Shown piece after piece: positions 23,345 through 35,100 of a stretch of DNA of 64,000 nt (position 1 is the stretch's first letter; each line of letters opens with the position of its first letter). A program made the translations under genes and the position numbers. Under the pieces are notes generated by a model. It was not told the DNA's origin, made no database searches, and saw nothing but the letters and a program-made list of their open reading frames with translations. The stretch lies in NCBI GenBank assembly GCA_000469685.2, contig LS997565.1, forward strand, positions 50,924,501 to 50,988,500, read 5' to 3'. The DNA is from Haemonchus contortus (taxonomy: Eukaryota; Nematoda; Chromadorea; Rhabditida; Trichostrongylidae).

Positions 23345-24443
23345 AGCGATCAGCAGAGTGGCGACTGCATTGACACCTCCTAAGCCTTAACAACTGTTTC
23401 GTGTTCTGTGAAGTATTAGGTTGGAAGATGAGTCCTGCAACACTGAACATGCTCCTCCAGGAAAAAACCAAAGCCCTTTTCAAATGTTTTCGCGCCTGAT
23501 CGCTGTAGAGTGTTCCGGAAGGATTTCAAGAATGGACACAAAAGGGCTCTAAAAAAGGCCCTCATGAACTACGATCTACAGCATAATAACCATTATTATC
23601 TAGGACACGTGCCCATCTCACAGGCAGCTTCTCGATCTTTTTCTTCCAGAATTCCTGTGGCTGCGACGAAAAAAAGTGTTCGATTTCATTTCCAGTTGAC
23701 GATGATCATCATTTTTTTTCTCCTAGATGGTGCTTCAGTGCTCTGAATAGTTGATGACCTGAAGGCGCTGGGGCGGTGAACAAGCCGGATGCCGCAGTAC
23801 TTCCCATCCGAGTTCATTAACTTGTTGACGCGTTTCGTTGGCCACATGCGGGTGTGGTATAGTGGAGTAGGAAGACATTGGGTCTTTTCGGGCGTAACTC
23901 TCGCATTACATTGGCCACTTTTTGCAGCTGGTTAGCGTAGACTGTGGCCGTCACTGTAGTGCCACTGCCTAGCAGCTCCCAGTAGATCGTCCTCCCGCAG
24001 TCCCACCAGCAACACAATTAAACCTTCTTCTCATGGATGTCTGCTTTAGGCTCGGTAGGTGGCTTTTCTCCTCGCGCAACCTAGTGGCGCTCACGTGCAT
24101 GGTTCACCTAGGGCACTCAGCTATCATCTGCGGTCACTATGTCTCTTAACTCCTTTCGATGGGGACGAAGCAGGAGAGGCTCAGCCACGTGCATCCTTTT
24201 CGTCTTGTCGGACTGGCGCAGTTCAAGAGAAACCTTTTCACGAGCCCTTTTATGTCCCTTTTTGAAATCCTCCAGGAACACTCTACAGCAATCAGGCGCG
24301 AAAACATTTGAAAAGGGCCTTGATTTTTTCCTGGAGGAACACCTTCAGTGCTGCAGGACTTATCTTCCAACCTAATGCTTCACAAAAAACGAAACAGGTG
24401 TTGAGGCTAAGGAGGTGCCAATGCAGTCACCACTCTGAAAGTA
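23345..24443 (-). mobile_element. mariner-like transposon with extended inverted arms
   Basis: Typical mariner ends TTAGGTTGGAAGAT face each other at 23416 and 24375 (about 960 bp). A long inverted similarity covers 23345-23580 against 24213-24443, so the arms continue about 70 bp outside the apparent ends. The left end is flanked by TA; the right flank is TG. The interior encodes a broken transposase on the minus strand. Confidence 0.8.
23580..24036 (-). pseudogene. mariner transposase remnant
   Basis: Read on the minus strand from about 24030, fragments match the mariner DDE transposase in order: CCWWDCGRTIYWELL (family VWWD...YELL), TVYANQLQKVANVMRELRPKR, then in another frame ELGWEVLRHPA, and near 23600 a degraded PERW-like region followed by DNNGYY-like sequence. 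Stops and frame changes occur throughout, and the HDNA catalytic region is damaged, so it cannot be active. The N-terminal DNA-binding part is missing. Confidence 0.8.
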
Positions 24444-24798
24444 GGTCAGCGTGTACAGCGAAATCATGGGGTCCTGGCACGACCATCACTTAGCCTTGGC
24501 TTTTTGCCAGCCTCTGATGGATGTGACTTTTTCGATGTAATGCTTCTTTACATATTTCCGTTTCGCAATTATGTCAGTCTTCGTTTCTGCTGTATTCCAT
24601 TATTCATTTCTTGAAGATACCTGTCCGTGAAATTCATCAATGAAGATCCTGCTAAGATAGATTATGTTTTGAAATGGAAAGTACCATATTCCTTTTTCAT
24701 CCTTCTGTAATTATCCTCTGTTCGAGTCCTTTCCTTTTCTATTTATATTTTCTATAATTAATTGGAGAGAATTCTAATATCTTCAATCGTCGAGCAGA

Positions 24799-24808
24799 AT
24801 TATTCCAG
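24799..24808 (+). promoter_or_regulatory. possible trans-splice acceptor upstream of the RIPOR-like gene
   Basis: AATTATTCCAG ends at 24808, 21 bases before the ATG at 24830. Nematode mRNAs commonly receive a spliced leader at such a site. There is no consensus donor between it and the ATG, so either trans-splicing or cis-splicing to a 5' UTR exon is possible. Confidence 0.45.
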
Positions 24809-24829
24809 AGCGTGTTCCCTACATTCAAC

Positions 24830-27800
24830 ATGGCTCCGACAGGAGGGCCAAAAAAACGCATGGACATGATTTTTGAGTCTTTGTCGAAAGGTTACAAGTG
24901 GGTTTTTAAATTTACCATTTTTATGTGCTATATCTGAATATTAGCAATGGTTAAGATCTTTTGTCATGTTCTATTCGGGAGAAGTACAACGACTACGTCT
25001 CGAAGCTACTGGAGCTGATCCAATTCACTTGAAGGAAATAAATGATGTGAGTTTTCTACTTTGTTGCTGTAGGTCAAATAGGGACAGCATAGGTGCGGCG
25101 CATGTAGCGCGCCGGCGCATCAGATTGTCAGTGGGGAGGCGGTCGTTTGGCGCGATCCCTTCCATCGCGCCGCCCACTCGACGCGGTTTGCGAGCTGTAC
25201 AGCTCATCCAGTGATCGGACAACCCACAGCCTATCCAGCCCGAACGATGAGCGGCTACTATTAGACCTCTCATTGTGGACCTGCTTGTATTCTACCTATC
25301 AGTGTGGCGTCATCGATCGGGCTTCTATCAGCTGGATGGTAGGGGGTTGATCGAACAACTGAACGAGTTGTCCAGCTCGCAAACCGCGTCGAATGAGCGG
25401 CGTGATGGCAGGGATCGCGCCAAACCACATACACCCCAATGCAACGCTCCAATTTGGATTACTTTCCCGCTCGCTGGTATTTGAATGCACCATAGACCCA
25501 TCGAGGAACGATTGAGAACTGTTCGCAGAGAAAGCAAAGTGGAAGTGGATAAGGCATGCCGAGCTGTATTCATGTAGGAAATAAGAAACATAGAAAATGA
25601 GGCAGTAAGGCGGTGAGTTGAAGAGGATTCTCCCCTGAAAACGTGCAGAACTGCTGAAGCACCGTTGTTGTATTCAAATGTCCGCGCGCGATAAAGTAAT
25701 TCGAACCGCAAAACCTTACAGGTCCAAACGTGTGGGCTGCGTCGCGCGCGACGTGTGCGGCGTGACTTGGCTTTAGCGACGATAGAATCGGACGTCCCTG
25801 GTCGGCGTCCATCCTCATACTGTCGTGTTAGCCGTTTCGATCTCTCTCCGGAGACAGTTACTCGACAAATGTTTGCGTATCGAATTACAACTGGGCTGTG
25901 TCCATTCGCACCTTGATCTGCTGAGAAACGCTGTGAAGGTGCAGAAATGAGTATTGGAAGTCTCTAACTCCTTCATAAATCTCCTTCCTTTTCTTACTTG
26001 TAATGGGCTTTAAAAATTGTTTACCACAAAAGTAGATGGAGGAGTGAAGCCATTTTTACAGGCCTATGATAGAATAAACAGAAATTCCCGTTATTTCAAA
26101 TTTACGATACAATTTTAAGTTTCTGTCCTGTCGTTCCGAGGTTTGCTAGAAGTATTTTCTAAAAAAAGAAGAATTGTTTTTTTGGTTGTTAGTCCAAAGC
26201 TACGGGAAATACCATGATAGCAACCGAGTAATTGTGTATATTTTGAGAAAACGTGATTACCACATTTGGGCAACAAAAAAATTTATTAAATGATATATAT
26301 CAATGATGACAAAATTACCAAAAATTTCTCAGGTATCGGATATTTGACGTCCTTTTGAAAAACCCAGTGTTTTATAAGATTTTTATATAAAACCTGCTGC
26401 CAAGATGGTAAATAAGTTCTTATCAACTCACGTTCCGGCGTTATCGCCTTCTTGAGAGTTGTAAATCTAAAGATAACCGCTGCAGCGTTTTAGTTGCCTT
26501 TATAGTTTTAGCGGGACTTGGTGCTGCAAAGGCAAAAGTACCTCAAGAAAAAAGACTTATACCAACGTTCTTCTCTCTCCTATTTATTAGTCAGTTTTCG
26601 ACTTTTTCTCTTCTTATTTTCTGATTTAACCATTTTAGTAGCATATTGAACGTTGATTCAAGCGCATGAAGGCTGTTCGACATTTTTTGAAATCCCGTGG
26701 CTCTTGGTTGTAAAGAGATGCCATTTATGAGATCTTGTCGTGGTAGCACAAGGTACGCTATCTGGTCGACAAATGGTCTACATAGGAGGTATCTAGACCG
26801 GTGGTTCAGCGACGTATACACCCGAGGGTGGACGAGCTCTCATGGGGTTGTAGAGGCTGCAGAGGTAACATCATTCGCATCGAGACGCGCACGTTACGCG
26901 CAGGCAGCTTACTGTTGCCAGCTTTACGCAATGGCACACAATTAGACAATTCCTCCAATACCACTCTTGGAACTTTTCTCGATACGTTTACATTTCTCTG
27001 AATTCTCCGATTTTCTCGTCTTCTTCGCCACTTTTGCATTATTCTGGACTGTCACATCCATTATTCGTCCAAAAGTCGATAACCCAAAATTATCGTGAAT
27101 CGTGCCTTCAAACATCTTCAATTAATCTTGTTAACGCCTTACTATGCATTGACAGTAGGGTCTCAGACATGGCAAAGGGAACATGATCGAAGTGTTCCTA
27201 GCGATCATCCGTTTTGACCACGTTTCCAATCACCGAAGCCCCCACTGAATGCCATACCCTGATTTTACGGTTAACTAGGAGAGAATTCCTTCAAGTAGAA
27301 TTTGACTTTGACAGTCAAAACTCTTGGTTACTTAGGACTAGGCTCTAGTGGGACTTGTTATCTTTTTCGTATTCCATAATAGAATCTGTTCAACTGAAGC
27401 CAACTCCTATAGAAGAAATTTCGAGTGGAGCGGTCTGTCTTGCTTCGAAATTTTCTAGGAGGGCTAGCGAAAATTGAAATTTGGCTAGCGTCTGCGGCGA
27501 GTGTAAGCTCAAAAGTGTGTGCTTCTCCAGCTGATTCAGGGCAAAATGATCTAATAAACTGAAAAAAAAAACTAGTGAGATGTCAGTGCTTGGCAATTTG
27601 AACGCCAGCTCTCTTGGCAAATTTAAGCTTTTGAGATATTTCTGGAAATTGGTATCCCAACTGCCAACCTACTCATTTGTGGCTACTCAAAGTGGCTTTC
27701 ACAGAAACTCCTTAGATCATTCCAGTATCCTTATGAGCGTAATATACAAGCAGCGGGTTCGTATATCACAAGAAGCCTTCAACAGTTGCGATTGAGAGCA

Positions 27801-30800
27801 TGAAATAGAAAAGTATGCATGTATCTCAAAGAATCGTTTTTAACGATCAAATATCTTTGTTTCAGGAGCTCTACCGTGCAGAAGAATGTTTGCAATTGTA
27901 CGAAGCTCATAATCAACGACTGACGAAACTTTACGAGAAGTATAAATCCGGAGTATTCAATAAAATGAAAGGTTAGAAATTTTCTCGTTCTCCAGCAGTG
28001 TTCATTGTTGCGACTGCGCCAAAGCGTGAAATCTCGGCGTAACATGGACCTACAAAAGCTGGCTGTGTGCTGAGGGTTGGGTACAGGTCGATCTAGACAC
28101 CACGATGCTTCCAAGAAGTGGGAAACCTGGAACGAACTAAGAAGCTCGCACTAAGCGCTGGATTCCGTGATTCTATAGGGTCGTACAGTGTGAGCACTAT
28201 GTAAGACCCCCTATGTAAGGCTGAATTGTGGTTGATACTGTTTTTTCACTCACGGGGAACATGTGCGCTTGGTGACAGAGCAATCTGGAACTGTTTAAAA
28301 TCATATCTTCAGTGGCGGTGACTCGCTTGTTGAAGACACTTGAGGGAGTGTCTGTCTTCCAGCATCGCTCTATCCATTCTTTACGCTAGCTACATAGAAG
28401 AAGCGCAGGCCTGAACTGGTGTGTCTTCAACTGCAATCCGTAGTCTCACTCTGGGAGCGAGCTTCTACTGGCAAAATAGACTACGTTGGTGGGTCTCCTT
28501 CCGACAAACACGCCACCTCTATCCCACTGAGCAACTGATCAAAGGCGTCAACTGCACCCACCTCGTTCCTCACTAATAGGCAAGCCATTTTGAAGGCAGT
28601 TGTGCCATCATAGTTTGACAGAAATGAAAAATAAAAGGGGTGGGCGAGAGGAAACAGAGCCGATCAACTGCTGGGTCAGCAGTTCAGAAATGTAGCACAC
28701 TGATCATTTAGAAATGATACTGGATCGCGGAGATGAAGGAACGGTCAATGTCTCATTCTCTTCGGTCACCTTACTGTCCTCTTTTCATTGTCCTTTTGCT
28801 ATATGTTCTTTTGAAAATCATTCCAGATCCCCAGTACCGTCCTACATTCAGTTGGACTTTTCCCGTATGAGGATGGGAGTCCCGTAAGGCTTGGCTCGAG
28901 GCCAGGAGATTAACGAACCTCGAGGTGATTAACTACGCTGCACGACGAGACAACTAGTTGGTTAGGAGCTGAGGTTTCCCCCACAATCTCCTAACCCGAA
29001 TCAGCCGTAAGGCATGCTATCAAGTTATACTTGTAGTGAATCCGTAACTGGCTTCCTACCTTTTCTTTACACCCAGACAGTGGGCAGTCATTCCTCTGCT
29101 GTCTAAACCGCGAAGGAAGCTCGGGGAAAGCGGAGTTCTGTTTATTCAAAAGAGATTGTCGCACTTACTCAGCTAACAATAATGTTAGGAGCAGTCGAAT
29201 AATTTCAGTGGTAAACGAACCTATCAGAGGCAGTCGGAGTGGATGGCTTCCACTGGTTCTCTTCAGCAATGCTAACTGATAAAAAAGATAATGCGGTAAA
29301 GAAGGGGAAATGTTCCGGTCTAGTGTCTTTGTTGGCTGGTCTCTGTTAAAGCAATCCTCATTTGCTGCGGTGCTTGCGCTGCTGCTTTCGTTCCTCTTCG
29401 GTCAACATTTCGTCGCCTACACATCGGCCAGCTCTTTCGGAGATAGGAAATTTCCTGGTAATTTTATTTACTATTTCGCTCAGTGAGCATTTTCGAAACT
29501 GCTCGATCTGCCTTTTTGAGGCTAAGTGCTAGTTTTCGTTTTCGAAAGGGAAGCGTTCTCGTCAATGCACCCCATTTCGCAAACTTTTGATTGCATTTAT
29601 TTCCACCGAAATTTTCCTTGTGCCCTCGCCGTGGAATGATTTCTTCCATAGTGCTCTCATATGTGGAAACTCATTGTTTCGAATTTTTTTCTGGAAATCG
29701 CTTATTTACTGTTCGGAGGCTTCTTGTTAACGATGCTTTTTCGTCCTCACTTCTGATGAGAATAAAAGGAAATACTTCCTCAATTCTCATTTAATGATTC
29801 TTTTCACTTAAAAGCGCAGTTCACGATAATTTTTAGGTGCCCTTTTCAAGTAGGAAGGCCATAGATATAGGGTACAGAGCATCGATGGTGAAAGAAGCGA
29901 GAAAATCCACCAATTTTGTGAAAATAAGGCTCCTCGAAATCAGTGAACGTAAAGGTTGTACGAGATTACTGTGACGGATATGACATGGAAGGGGTATTTG
30001 GACGAGATTTCGGTTGTTGCAAACGAGCAAAGACGGATTCAAGTTGTTTGAACTTCTTATTGGACGCTCTTGCGGATGTGTCGCCTATACAATGCCATTG
30101 AAACTCGTCGGCGCATACACGGGACAATCTTCGAGCCTTTGTAACGCTTACTTGACCGTTTTCGACCTGACAGCGCCACATATTGTATAGAGGGGGCCAC
30201 AGATTTATCCTTGTGGGATATCTCATTAGCCGTTTTTATAGTGAACTGTGCCTTGAATTTCCTTTGGCTTCTACTGCCAGAAGGTTCCGAACAATAGCGA
30301 TGAGCTTCATGAAGTCGACAATTGGGCTATTCCCTTTTTTCATTTGTTTTTTTTTCTATGAAACTACATAATACACCAGTTGGATGCGCACGCTAACCCG
30401 TGCTTCACATACCAAGAGAGCCGCGACATTTCGCAATCCTCATCGCCCCCAATGACTGCTTTCGTAGTTCGCCAGCCGGGGCCCTACTAGGCCTGCGGTA
30501 TCGATCAAGAATCAGTCGTAGACAAGGGGCAAGCGCCGCCCCCGGTCGGCGCGCGCGCTTGCTCGCTCGCGAACCAGCCGGCGGACTATGAAAGCGGCCA
30601 CTGGCTTTCTGCAGGCAGGCGTACAAAATGTTTCCAGCCTTTTTAAGTACCACTACGAGTTCATCGACTTCAAGAGCATGCGAAGATATGAGCCTGAGTT
30701 CCATCGGCACCTTTCACCTGAAATTTACTTTATATACTTTCTGCTCCTTGTACAGCCTCTCGAAATGCTTATCTATTTTCTTACATTAGTCCTCAAAACA

Positions 30801-32188
30801 TCCACTAAGGACCGTTGCTAGGAAAGTTCTTTTACTCTTGAAAATTCGTCGAAAAGGAAACAATTGACGGGAACTCGCGTGGATCTGAAATCCGCAAATG
30901 ATTGAAGATTATTTTTGACAAGATCAGAGTTGGGGTCTTAATGGGTGAGGAAAGATCAGAGGGAGCGAGCATGTGTCCTTTTGATTCTCGAAGATTTCAT
31001 GGCACTAGAACTTGATAGTGTACAGAAGAGCATGAATCAGTGAACATTGAATGGCCTTGCATGCGATTTGATGTGTTCGTTTCGCACTTGACGTTTTATG
31101 AAGTCAGGCGTTTGTCGTGCGTCTTACGGGGCTCCTCGTCAACAACTTTTACTTCTTCTTTATATTCATATGGCATGTAGACTGAGCTTAGTATTTGTCT
31201 ATAAAGGATAAAGGTCAAAGTCTTGCGTTAATCAATCTCATCTTAGGGATGCGCCTCGCATTCGACTTTCATTTAATTTAGAATCGTAGTGGGCTTTTAG
31301 AATGACTTGCTGTAGTCAGCCAATACAAGTTAGTGTTTTATCCTCCCAGACATGTCTAGCACCGATCAGCCGACCTCGGAGGGATGGAAGGCTTTTTGGT
31401 TGGCCTAGGCGGTTATAGTCCGAGATTCGCACTCGTGACCATGCGGGTGCGATAACGCAACTCCGCCTATTTCTCTATTACATTTGGAAAAAAATGAAGG
31501 AAAAGGGAAGTGAAAACCCCCTAGACTGTGTTCTTTCTGTGACAATTGTAGATCGTCTATCCTCAAATTTTCAGAAAAATCATCCAGTATCACTGATCTT
31601 CGAGCAGCGTTCACCGGCAAGACAGTTGATCGTGCATCGGCTGCCGTGGAAATGGAATTGCAGAATATGATGGGTCGAATCGTAGTAGATGTCAAAGGTA
31701 CACAACCACTACTGTTAAACATCGAAAATCGACGGGTGACGGATGTTTCAGCCATTGTCGGCTTCGCTCGAATAGCTACGGGTGATGTGTTCGAGGTGAC
31801 TGTGCGACATGGCGATCAAAAATGGCGCACCAAGGGGAGGACACAGCCGGATCGCTCACAGCGTTGGGAAAAGTCACAAGTAATTCTTCAATGCCAACCT
31901 GAAGCCCTAATTGAAGTTAAGGTGGGCAGAGAAATGATCTTCCAACTTGCACTTATTCCAATTTTAATTTTTTAATTATTTTTTAATTTTCCAAAGGTTT
32001 TTTTTGAATTCGACTTGGTTTCAACTTTTTTTTGTCTTTTAGGTTGCTGAAGTACGCATGTTCAAAACGAAGCTGTTGTCGGAGCGGTCTTTTGAGCTTT
32101 GTGACCTGTTCTCTTCCGAGCCGCAGCTTGTGACTGTTAACCTGAATCAAATAGGAACCATCAAATTGCAGTTAGTGGTGACATGGAT
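24830..32188 (+). CDS. RIPOR: RIPOR-like gene, exons 1-5 (conserved N-terminal module)
   Basis: Five exons give about 252 residues. Exons 1-3 form a charged helical region ([19 protein letters not shown], then [11 protein letters not shown]). Exon 4, the longest (347 bases), carries [20 protein letters not shown], a short linker helix before a C2-like beta-rich part with [13 protein letters not shown] and KWRTKGRTQ. Exon 5 completes it with [13 protein letters not shown] and [15 protein letters not shown]. This is the region called PL48 in FAM65 proteins. Introns 2 and 3 are 2.8 and 3.6 kb and repeat-filled. Confidence 0.92.
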
Positions 32189-35100
32189 GTGAGTGGGTAC
32201 ATTTTATATGATTTCAAGAGTATGAAACGCTTAAAGGCACAGTTCGTCATCACTTCAGTTTTCCTAGTTTTAGAGGAATAAGGAAGTGATAGAAAGGGTT
32301 TATTTAAGTCCTCTTCTGGCGTCGCACTCTTCATTGAAGCCTCCATTGTCAACGAATGCCTCGGGTGACTCGAGCACGGAGACTATGGAAAGGAAACCTC
32401 GAATTGCTTTGAGAGAGAAAAAACGCGGATCGGCTGCAAGGTTTGCTCCTTTTCTACTTATCTTTCATTAACGTCTTGTAATCGATATAAGGACCGGAGC
32501 CGAAATTGATCATTTGTGGCTTTCTTCGCGGAAAGCCCTTACTCCAGAGGGAGGAACTCATGAAAATCCTATTCTATCGAGCCTGCAATCCTCTTTGACC
32601 TGGCGTTGATGTTACCCGCTAAACGAAGCGTAATGTCTACAATAGACGGATGAACGTAGGAACATTCGACTGGGAAGGAAACCGGGCAGACACAGTACAC
32701 TCGAAGACCATTCTCACAGACATGATAGAGGGCTACTGGCAAAGGTATTAGCATGGGTGGCAAGAACAGGGTATTTCACACTAGTAAGAGGGAACACTTA
32801 GCATGTTTAATCCTTCATGTCTTCATCTGAGTTTAGTTGGGTCGCTGCAAGTTTTTAGTGAAACGTGAAGATCTCAACCACAAGGGAGTCAAATATTGAA
32901 CACACCTGAAAGGCCCAAAATTTAATATACCATCGGGTTGTTCGTAAGTTAATTCCGATTTCTGAGCGTTCCACTTTTCGCTTTTTGAGCAAATCTTATT
33001 CAGTGATATACCCAGTTTTCTTCCGTTTTCTTTTTCCTTCCTTATTGTAATTTCATAGCTAGTCTCTCGTTTTTTTCCAAGAACCCGTTTTTTTGCCAAA
33101 AAGCTGGACCCGCATTTGGTTTGATATCTCCATCACAAAAATGTATGTGATCTATAGCATAAGATTAATCATTTGCGTTTCGCTTATTTTGGAGGGCTTT
33201 TTCTGCTGCTCCATGAAATTCTAATGAGTAGAGGGGAAGTCTTCACTGCGTTTGAAGCACAAGTCGCATTCACAACTCGCAGCGTCAAGTGTATCTCCCT
33301 CAACTCATGTGGCAGCTGAACACCTGGCTTTTCCATCAGTCAAAATTTTTCGAAATCTTCCTCAACTATTCCCATGGATGCGTTAGTCTTCTCAGTATGT
33401 TACTACATGAGTTACATGAAGTGGGCTCCAGTCAGCACCGTCAAAAAATCACCCACGCCTGCTGTTCAGCCCAACCTGAAATGTTGAATTGCTGGAACGG
33501 AACGTTGTGGCCCAGTATTCACAAGTGCTCTGCAATAAGATATTGCCACCTTATGTCTCACCCATGTCAAAGGAAAAACTAGCAAGTTTTCAGTTAAGTA
33601 AAAAAAAGTGAAATATGCCGGCAATGCTCCATATGACACTCTGTTCAAACTGGTTTTTAAATCGAAATTACTTTCCGAACGCCCTAATAAACTCGTCCAG
33701 TGGGCGATGAGACGCTGACTCCGTGGGTCTGGGAACTTCTCCCTTGTCACGGCGTCGCACACGCCGCACCCGCCGCGTATCGCAGGATTGCGATGGAAGA
33801 TTAGAGCGCGCAATTTGTGAAGTAGTGAGTCCTTTAATTATTTGAATTGGCTGACCGCTTTCTTCAATTTCAATGCAGTCTTGATCGCCGCTTATATAGG
33901 AGGAGTCATTTTAATTAATCAAACCTAATAAACATGAAAACGACAAAGAAACAGAAGAAAAAAAAACGATCAAATCCAATAAAAAACAAGGCAATCAAGG
34001 AAAAATATCGCGTCCTATCGATTGGCGGGAGGCGGGACGAGTACGGTAATTGCAGTGACATTTGCCGCATGCCGCAAGGGAGAATGCCGCGATAGGGGAG
34101 GAGTTCCGTTACCCCTGACTCCGTAGGTGAATGTCATAAACAACTCTTTTTTAAACAGTTGCAGCATAAATGGTATTGGTATATTCGATTATTCGAGCGA
34201 TGGAACGAAAAAGTTTCATGTTCTTAAGAGCAATATCAACTGGTGCCTATGGCTTGTTTTTCAGAATGGCGATGAAAGAACAATGGCGCTCATCTACGAC
34301 TTTGCTTGATAGTATCTATCAAGACATCAGCAAAACGATACCAACGGCAGAGGCGGTACGTGGATAAATTCCTTATTACAAGCGATTCCTCGAATTTTGC
34401 ATTCTTAGTACATAAAATTACCCATTTTGAAAGGCGAGGAAGGCTATCGGGTTTCGTTCGTTCCCTTCCTCCACTACAGATGATCTCCCAAAGGGGTGCG
34501 CTCCGTTGCGCGCGTCCGTCGAAACAAGGTCAGGCCGCAGCCGCCGCATGCGGCGGGTCGGCCCGCGATCTTTGACAAACGTCGCACTTGTCAGGAGGGC
34601 ATACGAGTTGCGCTTGGTCTATGACAGTCAGCCAAAGAGAAGATAACGCGGACAAATGCAAATCAATCGCTCCACCGACACGTGGTAGTACTGTAATGTC
34701 GTCTCGAGACCTCAGTGGTGTGCGCTGCGCGCGAAGTGAGCAGGCCTACTTTTGACGGACGCGCGCAACAGACGTTCTCCTCTCCCAAAGTACTGATCTA
34801 GTTTAAGGCCCAACTTATGCCACTAACTCGTCAGCCCTGTGAGAATTTCCCATCACGGCAAAACAAAAGCAGTCAATAAAACAGTAAGTCAAAGCGGATA
34901 TTTTCTTTATCGGGCTAAGCGAAGTCGAGTATTGTACTGAGGAGGCGAATATCTGTGTTTTCACGTCTCGCCATCAAATTGCCCACATTTTTTGAAAATT
35001 TGGAACATATTATGTAGTGACAAAATATCATTTTCATTGTCCCAATGCTGGACCTCTAACTCAATGGTGAGCTTCGTGAGGTTCATGTCTTGAAGTCAAT

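Larger units (their letters stand above)
27972..31244 (+). other. intron 3 of the RIPOR-like gene; repeat-rich
   Basis: No exon-like sequence is convincing in these 3.3 kb. The segment 28100-29100 has the composition of an old transposon but no frame I can assign. A short-TIR family copy begins near 29813 and a fold-back element sits at 30454-30599. Small frames at 29464-29649 and 29591-29794 overlap on opposite strands and have no splice support. Confidence 0.5.

Noticed and set aside
30400..30710. Overlapping 63- and 101-codon frames
   Set aside because: They span the GC-rich fold-back element at 30454-30599 and run open on both strands for compositional reasons.
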